A stretch of DNA of 64,000 nucleotides from Massospora cicadina (Eukaryota; Entomophthoromycota; Entomophthoromycetes; Entomophthorales; Entomophthoraceae): positions 1-64,000 of the forward strand of contig JAKSZP010013609.1 of assembly GCA_022478985.1 (NCBI GenBank), written 5' to 3'. Position numbers and translations under genes: made by a program. This document shows positions 21,275 through 33,115 of the stretch, in pieces (the stretch's first letter is position 1; the number at the start of each line of letters is the position of its first letter). The notes below the pieces were generated by a model. It was not told the DNA's origin and did not search any database. It saw nothing but the letters and a program-made list of their open reading frames with translations.

Positions 21275-22686
21275 ATGGGCGATTTTAATAAAGATAATAC
21301 AACCTGGGCGAGCGTTTCATCAAGAGGTGCGCAAAACGGTGCACCCAAGGGCAAGGAACGCCCTGGAGGGGGACCAGGAACCCAAGCCGCTAAGAAACCA
21401 CAAACTCAGACAACATCCAGGTTTATGGTATTTACGTTAAAACAAGATCAATACATGTACATCCAATGTAACCCCTTTCAAAGGTGGAACACGGTCTCTG
21501 ACTCTTCCTTGGGAATGAGTCCTTGACCTTGTGGGAGAAAAATGCGAGGCACAGCCCTCCATTATCCCCCACGCGGTATATGTCGCCACCAAGAACATGG
21601 GCCTCGGCTGGATTGATATTGGTTTCAAAGCAGCTGAAGAAGATGCCGCAGCAAAAGTCTGCATCGAAATTGCCCTTCCCGGGGGCAAAAAATTAGTGTG
21701 CACTGTGCGTACCAGATGGAACAAAGCGAAAACTTTGTTCATCTCCTTTGACTCGCTCCCTATCAACCTTCCCTTATAAGGTAATCAAGGAGGAGCTCCG
21801 CAAAGGGCTTGTAGCCTACGGAGAAAATATGTAACTTGAATTACAACGATTTCCCTGATTCCAACCCTGTGCACAGGCAAAGCTATCGCTATGATCAACC
21901 TGTTCCCCAAAGTGGAAGATGAAGTATCAAGAATCCCCCACACAGCAGAGTTTCACTTTAAAGATGGGGGGCAGTCATACACATTTTGAATCACACCAGA
22001 ACGCGCACTGCCTATATGCAACCACTGCAGTTCATTGGGACACAAGGAACACGCATGCCCCATGAAGGAGGGCTTAATTGAAGCAGAATACTGTGAGGAA
22101 GCCATGGACGAGAGTAACAAAAACTTCTCCAGAATGACTGACAGCCACCACCCATTCCGCTAGGGTAAGGATGGAATTTACTCCATCATGGACCCAGTTA
22201 CACATAAACAACACAAAGCGGCATTTAAAGCCTGCAAGCGGGCAGCGGCTGAGGCAGCAGTGCATGTGGAATCATCCATCAACCCCAGAAAATTCAAGAG
22301 GACATTTTAGATATACACTGAGCCAACCAATCAGAAAAATATGCCCAGGTTGAAAATTTTCACAGCAACTCAACTAAGTCACCAAGCGACATCAATCATG
22401 CACACTTTGATGAACAATTCAGCTACAATATGGGCGAAAATGCGGTGCACAATTCTCCAAATTTGAACCCCAAAATTACAGGACCCGATCAGCACCCCGC
22501 ATTGAACCATCATGAGACACATGTGGAAAAAGATAATGCAAATTTCAAAACTGCAATCCCTGCGAAAATTTGGGCCAGATCAAGGGAACTGACATTGTCA
22601 CTGAGAGAGTTGGAGTAAAAACGTGGAGCATGGCCAAAATGAGCCGCGGTGGGTTAGGGCCAGAGGGCCCTCCCAACCGCTCCTGA
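21275..22686 (+). pseudogene. LINE copy B ORF1
   Basis: Starts at the ATG of MGDFN. The N-terminus holds a KGKERPGGGPGTQ basic stretch, then LGWIDIGFKAAEEDAAAKVC (21600-21665) and a region equal to the NLPHKV...EELRKGLVAYGE block in shifted frames. The zinc knuckle CNHCSSLGHKEHAC lies near 22018-22060, followed by the conserved PFR-GKDGIYSIMDPVT-like block and a long polar tail to the TGA at 22684. Several frameshifts. The role is as for copy A. Confidence 0.75.
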
Positions 22687-22704
22687 GGCGCCAAAGGCAC
22701 CTCA
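22684..22704 (+). other. ORF1 stop / ORF2 junction hairpin, copy B
   Basis: A 21-nt hairpin starting at the TGA: TGAGG/CCTCA and GCC/GGC with an AAA loop, identical in layout to copies A and C. A GTG follows at 22705 in the same frame. Confidence 0.6.
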
Positions 22705-23450
22705 GTGTCAATAGGGACGCTAAACATCGCGGGAGCCAGGGCTCAAACATCCCAAGCCAAAAGTTGGACTTCCTGCGAAAACCCCTTGTAGACATCTTGA
22801 CCATCCAAGAAACCCACTGACTACAAGGGGAAGAAGGATCCTGGTCAGCCAGGGTCTCACCATCACAATTGGTATGGATGTCTCACTGTGGGGTGATCAT
22901 CTGAAATAACAAAAAAATTAAAAAATTACAAACTCTTCGTCATACCTTCATGGCTGCATCCTGGTAGCAACACTCACATGCCAAGAGGAAACAATCTCGA
23001 TAGCATGTATCTATGCACTGTGCACCGCAGCTGAGAGAAAAAAATTCTCAAAAACGTTCCAACACTCACCATCCCACCAGATACCATCCTGTTGGGCGAC
23101 TTTAACTGCTGGGATAACCCCAACATGGACTGATGGCCTAACCCCAGGGGATACCCACCGGGGCACATCAAATTCCGCACAATGAAGGCATCCCTTGGCC
23201 TACAGGATGCCCTCCCCCCATATCACCACTCCTTCCCCACATTGACATGGCCCAACATACAAGAGGAGCGCTCATATCGATGAGTCGCATCAATCACATC
23301 CTTGTTCCACAATACCAACGATCAAGAATCTCCAAATTTACAACAAAAAAAGTCAATTTTCTGACCACCGACTTGTTTTGGTGCAACTATCGCCAACCTG
23401 AACCCACACACAGGTGTCACCCTGGAGAAAGCTACACCTAGAAAACATAA
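22705..23450 (+). pseudogene. LINE copy B ORF2, endonuclease
   Basis: Shows IGTLNIAG at the start, LTIQETH, ACIYALCTA near 23005, LLGDFNCWDNPN near 23090 (metal-site Asp and Asn kept), a shared in-frame TGA after NMD, MSRINHILVP near 23280 and an F-TTD variant of the final SDH motif. Multiple frameshifts. It would have nicked the target DNA. Confidence 0.75.
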
Positions 23451-23518
23451 AATTACCCAAAATATCTGACTGAGTCAAACATGAGTCCACAAACCCAGAA
23501 TTCACAGCCCCATTCACT

Positions 23519-24890
23519 TTGGATCCCATTGTAACCTGGGCAAATTTCAAAAAGGAACTAATCAACAAAACCCAACATCTTGCTTCACATAAGTACACCG
23601 CCAACAAAGACACAATCAGGCGTACCTTGGTGGAACTGAACCACCTCAAGCTAAACACCCTGAGATCTGGTTATAGCCCCAACTGGGGACGCAAATGGGT
23701 GGAAATATCCGCCCGCCTATACACCCTCATCTTTAAGCACCAACACAGAATCAAAGTATCAAACAAAGGTAAGTTCATAAAGGAAGGTGAAACATGTTCG
23801 ACATATTTCTTCCACTAATTCCACTCCCACGGCAACCAGCCTGCATGCACACAGGTCTGCAAGACTGACGTCACCTTGGAAACTGATCCTGAGGAGGTCA
23901 AGGCGGAAGTACACCATTATGACACCAAATTATACCACAATACGCTGACAGACCCTCAAAAAATCAAATAATTTAAAATACTGCTGGAATACAAAGCACA
24001 CCTCCAGACTACAACATACTAAATCTAATAACATGGGAGGAGCTTTGGGATACAATCCGCGGTGCACCACGTAGGAAATGCCCAGGGCCTGATGGGATAC
24101 CCTACAAATTTTACAAAAAATATTCGCAGCAAATCGCCCCCCTCCTATTGGCTTCTATGAACCAGTGCTTGCTGAAACACGCCTCCTACATGGTGGCCAT
24201 GAATCATATGTCATAACCCTGTATAAGAAGGGTGACAAACTGGACCTGGCCAACTGGCGCCCAATCGCACTTTATAATACTGATACAAAAATTTTATCAG
24301 CCAGATTAAGAGCCTGTGCATCTGACGTCCTATCACCCAACCAGTTTGGGTTTATACCAGGGCGTTCAATCTGGAACAACATACACCCTGTTGCAAACAT
24401 TTGCCAATCCAAAGCAACTGGTGCCCTAGTCTTATTGGATCAGAAAAAGGCATATGACTGCATTAGTTGGCCATACCTAAAGGAATGCCTACACGCTTTC
24501 AAACTCCCACCCAGATTCATATACTGGGCGATGCTCCTTACAGAACTGCAACCATGGCTGGATGCAGCCCTGGCTTCCTAACTAACAAGATCACACCACA
24601 CAGGAGGGCTCAAACAAGGAGACCCCTCAGCCCACTGCTGTATAATTTCGGTTTTGATCCACTCCTTCGCATAACTGACTCGCGCCTCATGGGCATAACT
24701 GCACAAGGCCCAGCCAACAATCAAGATACTGGCCTTTGCGGATTACTTGTGGCAGGTATAGCTAACAAAAATGATGCCCGACAGCTGGAACGCACCCTAG
24801 AGGAAAACTCCATGGTGAGCAATGCATCGCTAACAAAAGGAAAACGAAATCATTCTCTTAGGCAAGTACACTAACAACTGAGCTACAACA
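23519..24890 (+). pseudogene. LINE copy B ORF2, reverse transcriptase
   Basis: The linker (23519-23815) is open. The motifs are PGPDGIPYKFYKK (24085), YKKGDKLDLANWRPIAL (24220), QFGFIPGRSIWNNI (24340), LLDQKKAYDCISW (24435) and a frame-shifted LKQGDPSAHC region. The active site near 24735 reads AFADYL, where the second catalytic Asp of FADD is Tyr. The enzyme is therefore inactivated at its catalytic centre as well as by frameshifts. Confidence 0.8.
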
Positions 24891-26278
24891 CCAGAGACCC
24901 CCACACCCCCATATGAAGGAAAAACCACTCATCTTACCCTCACTTCCTCACCTCCACCACCACTCCTGTCCGCCACCTTGGGATATGGCTAGAATTAGGG
25001 GGATATGCCAAGAGACAATGGAAAGCAACCTACTACAGCGGGTATCCAACCGCGTCGCCTCCCTCAAGGGAAGAACCTCAGGACTAAAAGGATGAGTTAC
25101 AGTTGCTAACTCACTCATCCTCCCAATACTATGGTACCCTGCCCATGCGATCCCCTTCTCACCCACCTTTAAAACTTCAATCTGCGCGCTCATCCAGGGC
25201 TGTCTGTGGCCTGGATCCCATCCTCCCATACGGATGGAAACACTCTTTGGCCCACGCTCAAGTGGAAGGCATGGGACTAATAGATTTTGAGAGCCACGCC
25301 AACCACATCCTGGGTACCTGGATAAAGGAAATCCTTTCCCCAGACCTCCCGCAATAACACTGGTCCAGGGCAGCGAGGACTAACTTCACACAGGCGCTTA
25401 AATTAACCAACCCACAGCCCACCAAGACTACTATCATACCTTGCTAAACACCCTAACCCAATGGGACCGCTTGGAACCCCCTCACTTCAAACGCATCCTC
25501 TGAACCATCCACCACATGGGATGGACCATAGAAAACACTAGCACTGTGTAGGGAAGGGGGCGACCCAGCCCCCACTTCAAATTAAGAAATCCAGAAAACC
25601 ACCCCCAGAGAGACATGCTTGCTATGACCCCAACCATTGCTATAATCAAATACCTAGATGCGTTGGACATCCCTATGACTTAACCACACAGAATACAGTG
25701 TGGAGAATGACGCACCACCCACTCCTACAGCCAAGGGTAGAGCCAACGCCTGGCGCTGTCTGAGAAGGACCTATAGGATGGCGGACCGCTCTGATTCCCT
25801 CCACACAGCCTGCGCAGTATGTGGAGGGATCCCTACATCACCGCCTATAAACATGCCCCCAACCAAAGCCATATGGCAGGAAGTTGCGCGCCTGCTTAAG
25901 CTTCAAAACGAGCAGGAATTTTCTATATCAAAGAGCCTCCTTGCGCTCCAGATCAGTCACCAATCCCATCTACCCTCTGCTCCCCAATGATACCCATTGC
26001 AATGTGGACAATCCACCATTGCCTTAGTTGCGTTCAAGGGCACGATCCCAACCATCCATGGGGTTATCAACAGGTTCCACGTCTATTTATTGGAGCACTT
26101 CCAAGCCTGGATCTATGGATATATGAGACCAAGACAAAAAGCGCTCATAGAATCATGGTTCCCACTCTGGTTCCTCCGCACAGACCCCTTCCTTCACACC
26201 TGCTCCATAGCGGGGAAGCCCCTTGGAGTAGCGCACCAACCCCCCCATACCTGGCAGTCCCGCTGGAAACAGGGGTAA
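24891..26278 (+). pseudogene. LINE copy B ORF2, C-terminal region
   Basis: Follows the reverse transcriptase; 25103-25357 and 25700-26283 hold open pieces. The zinc finger starts CAVCGG near 25815, but bases are missing directly after it, so the His/Cys half is out of frame. IWQEVARLLKLQNEQEFSIS and YGYMRPRQKALIESWFP are kept near 25875 and 26115. Confidence 0.7.
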
Positions 26279-26332
26279 CCTGAGTACCTTGGGGTGCCCA
26301 ATTTTATCTATCTTCGTTTTCCACACATACTT

Positions 26333-26361
26333 GGTAATGCCCGTCCCCTGGTCGGCTTGCC
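26333..26361 (+). other. 3'-terminal 29-nt hairpin, LINE copy B
   Basis: Outer stem GGTAA/TTGCC, inner stem CCG/CGG, loop around CCCC; the same length as in A, C, D and E. Confidence 0.7.
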
Positions 26362-26371
26362 TCAGTTAAAT

Positions 26372-26388
26372 AAAAAGGATGAGGCCAC
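26372..26388. repeat. Target-site duplication of LINE copy B (right copy)
   Basis: AAAAAGGATGAGGCCAC; see 21179-21195. Confidence 0.8.
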
Positions 26389-28331
26389 TTTGTCTTTTAG
26401 AGAGGCAACTTAGATGGTCTCAACCCATTTTGTAAATTTATCAACCATGAGAATGATGAAACGGTAGCCTTACATCGCCATAAGCAAAGTCAAATAACAT
26501 CAATACTAAATGTGGCAAATGTGGCCGTCAGACCCATGACTTGATGCTGTTAAATTGTATTGGGCTGCTTCTGATTAGCACACGTGAAGCAGGAGTCAAT
26601 AACATCCTGAATGGTCTCAATTATCCCTTCCCAGTAACAGCAGTCTCAGCCATTGGTGAGTTTTCTTTATTGCGCCATGCCCCATGGCTACATGAGCCTC
26701 CAAGTCAGACTTTATCCAAGCAGATGGTCAAACATTAGGTAGCCAAGAGTTCCTGACTGCTTATAAAACAATCCATTTTCAGCTTGAGTATGCTCAGTCA
26801 TTTACTTCAAAGCCGCTGAGTTGTTGAAGGTTCCTGGCTCCACTTTTCCAGTTTCACAATAAGTTTGTAGATCCAGTCTTATTCAGAGGCATAAAGGGCC
26901 AGGATATGTAAGTGGTACAACATTTCAGCGTTATGATGTACCATCCCCACGCGGTGGACTATCAAGGGTGTCATAGTTATGGAGTTTAAGGTCCCATATG
27001 ATCAACCGCCCATCAGGGCCTTTCATCTGTTTATCCAACGCAGAGAGGAATGCTCCATCACTACAATGAAAATGGTTCCCATACAGAAAAGGGCGAAATG
27101 TTTGATGAATAACAACACAGATAGACACTCAAGCTCCATCATGCTGCAATTTCGTTCCACTCAGGTTGAAGTCTTATTGAAGTAGGCTATGAGGTGATCA
27201 ACTTGACTTGTATCAGGTTGGGCCAAAATGGCCCCGCGGCCACATTAATAATGTCAGTATATAGAATAAAATGTTTATCAAACTTAGAATGTACAAGTTT
27301 AGGGAAGTAGTCTGGATTTATCATAAGACATTGTAGGACTGGTGTTAGGAATCTTCCTATTGATGAAGGAACCTCTTTATGAAGAAGATAGGTCAATGGC
27401 TTGGCGAGTTCAGCGAAATGTGGTTTTGATTGTTGTAGTACCTGACAATCTTGAGAAAAGCCTGAATGTCACGCAAACTGTTGGGTTGGGTCGTCTTCTC
27501 AATAGTAACCATTTTGTTGGGCAAAGACAAAATCCCTTCCTGGGTAACCTTATGTCTGAGGAATTCCATTTTGAACTGTAAGAAACGACTTTTTGGTGGG
27601 CTTTAAATTTAGTGCAGCATAATGTAGCTGCTCATTCACTTCCTTCAGGTGGTCCAAATGCTGATCAAAAGTGCAAGTGAATACAGTTATACCATCCAGG
27701 TATACCAGTACATATGACATCTTCAGATCCCCCAACAGGCAGTTATCGCTTATTTTTAAGAGAATAGGGCATTGCACAGCCCTAAGGCATGCGAGTGGGC
27801 TCAAATAAACCCTCACTCACTATAAGTGCGAACTTTTCTCAGTCATCCAGTGTAAGCTCTATTTTCCAGTACCCACTGGCGAGATCCATTGATGAGAAAA
27901 ATGGGATTCAGCTGAGAGTCACAAGGAGTCATTGATTCTAGTTAGTGGGTAGCTACTTTTTCAAGTAATGGCATTCAGACGGCGATAATCCATTACCACC
28001 CAATGCCCCCATCTTATTCCTCACAAGTAGCAATGGCGAGGCCCAGAAACTATGGGATAGTTTAAGCAATCCAGCATCTAAAAGCTGTCTTAATAATTTT
28101 GTGACCTGGGCTTCCTTGACATTAGATTTTTGATCGGGTCAGGCGCAAATTAGAGGAAATTACCAGTAAGCACTTGATGTTGCACCACCTTCATCATTCC
28201 AAAATCTTCTGGCCCAGTGGATAAGATATAAGCGTATTCTTTGATTAGAGAGTCAGCCTCTTGTTGTTGTTTGCTGGTAAGAGTTTCACCATTCTCTACT
28301 ATTACTTGGGATCCCTCTCTCTCACAAATAT
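26389..28331 (-). pseudogene. G4 integrase core, RNase H and reverse transcriptase
   Basis: On the minus strand, from the low end: integrase core with FIILMVDKFTKWVETI (26400-26460), late RNase H with FLYGNHFHCSDGAF and GRLIIWDLKLHNYD (26950-27100), early RNase H with KHFILYTDIINVAAG (27200-27280), and reverse transcriptase with YVLVYLDGITVF (27700), whose YLDD box has become YLDG. More degenerate reverse transcriptase follows to 28331. The order is that of Ty3/Gypsy pol; the catalytic change and many stops mean it is dead. Confidence 0.75.
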
Positions 28332-28350
28332 CACTTTTTATAAAAAAGTG
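28332..28350. other. Short inverted repeat at an element junction
   Basis: CACTTTTT and AAAAAGTG separated by ATA, at the place where G4 coding sequence gives way to the LINE-like fragment. It may be chance in AT-rich sequence. Confidence 0.3.
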
Positions 28351-29885
28351 AATTTAACAAGAACTGAGAGAGCAACCAACTGCCATACCACACTGCAATT
28401 TTATAGACAGTGAACAAAAGGCCAACCAACCAAGCGTAGGGAAGGCAAGCCGCCCGTCTGTGTGCAGCACATAGAAATGATCGACTTTCCTGCTCCAATA
28501 GTAAGTTTTATTAATAATAAAACCAAGGTTGTTGAGATGGACAAACCATCTGCTGACCTTCACACCGGCCCAAGCTTGACACAACTAGAAACGGGGCTGG
28601 GCATTCCACCATGTATGCGCCAAGTAACGAACTGGTGACACGAATGACTACAAAATGAATGAACATGGAGATGGGTCACAGAGCACTAATGAATAGTGCA
28701 AATGACGGGGTTGACTCCTTAGGATCGACGCCCACTGACACCCAGACAACAAATGCAACCTTATGGGAGTGAGGGCTGATGCCAAGAACAGCGGAGTTGG
28801 GAATATTCCCTAGTGAATCTCAATCAGCAGGGGGACTGGGGCCCTCAGGGTGAGAAAACTCTTGCCAATAAAGCAAAAAACCCGGATGGGGTATTGGTAG
28901 GATCAAAACTGACTCAGATCCAAATAACAAAAATCAGCAATTTAAACGAATGGAGTCAAGCAATAAAAAGTTTTCGTCCAACACGGAGAAACTTACTAAA
29001 TCAGCTCAGGGTATTCAGGTGAAGAACAAGTTGGGCGCCAACCCCAAAACAGCCTGGTCATGGGGTGAATGGTCCCCAACCAAAATTGATTTGGTAGCAT
29101 GAGTAACTCATTGGGCGGAACGCCCAATACACAATCAGGTGCAATCTCCAATGAAGGCATTATGACATGGGGCCATAACTCAATAATGCATTGATGGTTG
29201 ATCTCAAATAATCACCAAACCAAGATGATCCATTGAAGACCAACCAAGGTTGGGGTGACTCTATATCGGTGACCAAACTGGAAGCAGATATAGCACATCA
29301 CTATTATGAATGCGCCATGTTCAAAAAATACTGGTCCACAATGCAATACATCCTATCAGGAAATCATTCGCCTTCGGGTATACATCCATCACAGGACCTG
29401 TTCTTTACAAAAACCCTGAGAATGGCTCAGATCCAACTATGAGCCTTCATTTACCAGTATTGTAATTGGGTAATTCACTGTGCGCTCGTCGCTCATCACC
29501 AAGGTTATGAGCAACAAGCGCCCCCATCACAAAGGTTTGGTATTGAAGACCATTCAGATTATCTCTGATCAGCTCCGCTGGATCTCAAAATTCTTATGCA
29601 TAATCCCCAGGTGTTATAAGGCCACGCGTTTGGCTTTCCCCAACGGATCGCTCATTGCATGTGATGAAGCTACTGATCATCTTAGAATAGTATGGCCTGT
29701 AAGCCTGCCGCTGCTAGAATTGTGGCTAACAATGGCAATCGCCGATCAGCAATGGTCAGAGATGCTAGAACTCTAGTGGCCTGAATCCTCAGTCTTTTTT
29801 TACCCTCGGCCAAATTGCCTGTATTCCGCCCTTCCCTCTTACTTTCCCTTAAATTTATTTAATAAAGTATGGAGTTTTTTTAAAA
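28340..29885 (+). mobile_element. Fragment of a different LINE
   Basis: The segment interrupts G4 between reverse transcriptase and linker. Near 29290 the plus strand reads EADIAHHYYECAMFKKYW, the Cys/His end of an L1-type C-terminal zinc finger. It is followed by a helical tail (29443-29776) comparable in place to the tail of LINE A to C but not alignable by eye. The 3' end has AATAAAGTATGG and an A-run at 29856-29889. The first 900 bp give no recognisable domain. I could not define its target duplication; 28332-28350 and 29886-29900 are only roughly alike. The family hairpin is absent. Confidence 0.55.
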
Positions 29886-30880
29886 AAAATCTACTTTGAC
29901 TTGGGCTATAGTAACATTTTCATCTATCCTCAAGTCTCACAATTCTCTGCATCCTTTGATGGACTCAACCTGGTAAATTGGTAGAACCTGGACATATGTG
30001 TCAGGTCTGTTTCAAATTATCTGCATTGGCTGATCAGTAAAGTTGGCCACTAAGGCAGTTATTGGGCCCCGTTAAGTGGGATATAGCGCTCCAGGACAGG
30101 TAAGGGGTTCTCAGATGACTAGATTGCTTTCTCTTTGAATTTTCAATAATTGGTCCAGAAGAATGATAATTTAATGCCCAATGTTCACTAGAATCCGCAA
30201 TTTAGGTGGTTTGATTACACATCCAGGAGCATACACAGGCATTCATTCTGTATCCTCTGAATTGGAAGATGGTAACTTGGTTTTTGGTCCAATTACCCAA
30301 TACTCTAGCCATTCAACAGGGTCCAGGTGTTCCAGTAATCAACATTGAGAGTTCTCTTTCCTCTCTCTAGGAACATCTCTTACAACCAGGGAGATTCGTT
30401 ATCCTAAAATAGAAAAGTATAAATCTTTGTAGCTTATTTGAGTCTTGAATTCAACCAGTAACTGGGTGCTGATAAATAATATGTAAATCATAATTTTCTA
30501 ACACAATAGCAGAAGCTATTACAACCAGAGAGCCAAATTAAAAAGGTAGTGATAAATAATCTCCCAGAGAGCGAGTTTGGTGAGGTTCCACCATCCCATA
30601 GTCTAAGGTGTGATCCAGTTCCAGCACAACCTTTATCTTCTTAACCAGTTAAGAAAAAATGACATTAATGGGAGTGCTGGTGTCAACAATGGCCAAGGTC
30701 TTCACCTTGTGTATGACAACCTCTACTCAAGTAACTTAGGTGCTGAATTGGGGATTCAATTAAATTGAATTTCCTGTAGGGAGAGGTCCATAAAGAGAAG
30801 AGTTAGAGGAAGTTAAGTCTTTATACAAGACTAACATCCTGATACCCATGCTTAATTATGGTGTTTATAACTTACCAGAT
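29886..30880 (-). pseudogene. G4 protease and linker domain
   Basis: Near 30665-30715 the minus strand reads LAIVDTSTPINVI, a retropepsin active-site loop (DTS). Near 30040-30110 the linker has LTCPGALYPT and then LVANFTDQP, matching the G3 segment LTCPGILDP...GNLTD. Thus G3 and G4 share this domain although their RNase H regions differ. Stops throughout. G4 gag was not found. Confidence 0.6.
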
Positions 30881-31576
30881 GATTCTAAAATAGTTTAGTT
30901 ATTATATTAGTAGATATTCATCAATAATCTCAGAAATCATTTAACCTATCAAATATTCTAACTCCACCCACTTAACCAAAATCAATTAAGCTAGTAAACC
31001 AATTAAAACATTAAAACAATTTACCTGAAACTATTGAGCCCATTGACTCAGCCAAAAAATTAACCAATACTCAGCAAAAACTAATTGTTGAATTTACAAA
31101 ACAGCCAAAGGCCACCAATTACTTATCAAAACCTATAAAAACTATTAAATTAAATGAATTTTAAAATGCTCAGCTAAATTGCTATATAATTACAATTAGA
31201 AAAATATATGTTTTAGATTTTATATAGAACTGATATTAAAATCCATATGAATTTATTAAAAATAGTATATTACTATTCCCACTCTTTTTAAGAACTTGTA
31301 AAAAGCCATGTGATTTTTTGATTTATTTTTTCATGAGATAATATATCCTATATCAATAAACAAACAGAAGGATACTTTTGTAAAGAGTAGTTTAGGCTAA
31401 TTCTTGTTGATACCAATTTTAGCACAGATTTTTTTGTGGGTTTAAAGTTTACCAGGAGATCCTAATTGATTATATATTAGATTGATAGATGGCTATTGAT
31501 AAAATTAAATTAAATTATATTGTTAAAATATAAAGTTATCAACTGCACAGCTAAAACCATTTAAACTTATTGAATT
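30881..31576. other. AT-rich stretch, no gene
   Basis: About 700 bp with many AACCA and TTAAAC words. TTACCTGAAACTATTGAGCCCA at 31021-31042 recurs with one change at 36843-36864, on the other side of LINE copy C, so the pre-insertion locus held a diffuse direct repeat with a spacing near 570 bp. No coding seen. Confidence 0.4.
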
Positions 31577-31593
31577 AACTATAAAATCAACCA
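31577..31593. repeat. Target-site duplication of LINE copy C (left copy)
   Basis: AACTATAAAATCAACCA; the right copy at 36824-36840 differs at one base. Confidence 0.85.
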
Positions 31594-31678
31594 ATCTTTT
31601 TTTCTTTCTCATAACAATCACTTTTAGTTACTATGATTCAATTTGAACAGCAAATTTGGATAATCACACACAGGAAAG

Positions 31679-33097
31679 ATGGGCGACTTTAATAACAAAA
31701 ATAATACAACATGGGCGAGCATCATGGCAAGCAGTACGCTTAACGGTGCAACTAAGAGAAAGAAACGCCCTGGAGGGGGACCAGGAACCCAAGCCATAAA
31801 AATTGCAAACTCAGACACCAACTGGGTTTATGGTATTTACTGTAAAGTACGTGCAATACATGTACATTCAATTCAACCAACCTTTGTCAAAGGTGGAACA
31901 TGGGATCAGACTCTTCCTTGGGGATGAGTCCTCGACCTTGTGGGAGAAAAAATGCGAGGCACAGCCCTCCATTATCCCCCACGCGGTATATGTCGCCACC
32001 AACAACATGGGCTGTGGCTGGATCGATATTGATTTCAAAACAGCTGATGAAGCCAATGCTGCAGCAAAAATCTGCATGAAAATTGCCCTCCCTGAGTGCA
32101 AAAAATTGTGCGCACCGCATGCACCAGATGGAACAAAGCAAAAACTTTGTTCACCTCCTTTGACTCACTCCCCCACCAACCTTCCTCATAAGGTAATCAA
32201 GGAGGAGCTCCACAAAGGTCTTGTGGCCTACGGAGAAATCCAACAACTCAAATTACAGCATTTTGCTTTTTGCCCGACCTGTGCATGGGCAAAGCTATTG
32301 CTGTAAATAACCCCTTCCCAGAAGTGGAAGAAGATTTATCCAGAATTCCCCATGTAGCAGAATTTCACTTCACAGATGGGGCCAGTCAGCTGTATTCTGA
32401 GTTACACCGGAACGCGCACCACCCATTTGCAACCACTGTGGCTCACTGGGCCACAAGGAACATGCATGCCCTGTAAAAGAGGGCTTAATGGAAAATGATT
32501 TTTGTGAAGAAGCTATGGATGAAGTTAATGAAAACTTCACCAAAATGACTGATGGCCACCACCCATTCTGCTGGGGTGAAGATGGACTATACTCCATCAT
32601 GGACCCAGTTACAATTAAACAGCGTAAAGCAGCACAAAAGCCCACAAGAGAGCAGCGGCTGAAGTGGCAGCACACGCAGAATCTGCCATTAACCACGGAC
32701 AAATTCAGGAGGATATTTCAGATATTCACCAAACCAACCAATCAGAACAATATGCCAGGTCAAAAATTTTTGCAGTAACCAGACTGAGCCACAAAGCGTC
32801 ATCAGTCATGCACATACTGAGGAACAATGCAACCACAATTTGGGTGAAAATGTGGTGCACAACGCAACAAAGTTAAACCTCAAAAATATAAAATCCAATT
32901 AACAACCCGCATCAAATCAACATGAGACCTGTGCAGGAAAAGTTGACGCAAATACAAAAAACCGCAATTCCCTTGAATCATTGGGTCAGATTAAGGGAAC
33001 CAACAATGGCAGTGAAAGAGTTGGATTACAGATGCGGAGCATGGCCAAAATGAGCTGCAGTGGGATAGGACCAGAGGGTCCTCCCAACTGCTCCTGA
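31679..33097 (+). pseudogene. LINE copy C ORF1
   Basis: The ATG at 31679 opens MGDFNNKNNTTWASIM, with a basic GATKRKKRPGGGPGTQ stretch that could be a nuclear signal. A frameshift near 31850 leads to the fold region (31860-32260: GWIDIDFKTADEANAAAKIC, NLPHKVIKEELHKGLVAYGE). The knuckle CNHCGSLGHKEHAC lies near 32428-32470 with all four ligands. The block HHPFCWGEDGLYSIMDPVT near 32560 is shared by all copies. The frame ends at the TGA at 33095. The protein is expected to bind element RNA. Confidence 0.8.
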
Positions 33098-33115
33098 GGC
33101 GCCACGGGCACCTCA
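33095..33115 (+). other. ORF1 stop / ORF2 junction hairpin, copy C
   Basis: TGAGG/CCTCA plus GCC/GGC with an ACG loop. The stem is kept while the loop differs from A and B. GTG follows at 33116 in frame. Confidence 0.6.

Larger units (their letters stand above)
21196..26371 (+). mobile_element. LINE copy B, full length but most diverged (5176 bp)
   Basis: Colinear with copies A and C from the 5' CTTTTCTTTCCTGTAACAATC to the 3' hairpin and A-rich tail, and inserted into G4 integrase with a 17-bp duplication. It differs from A and C at many third positions and silent sites, so it represents an older branch. It keeps codons mutated in A and C (for example AAG at the site of their shared TAG) and has lost others, including the second Asp of the reverse transcriptase FADD box. 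Confidence 0.9.
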
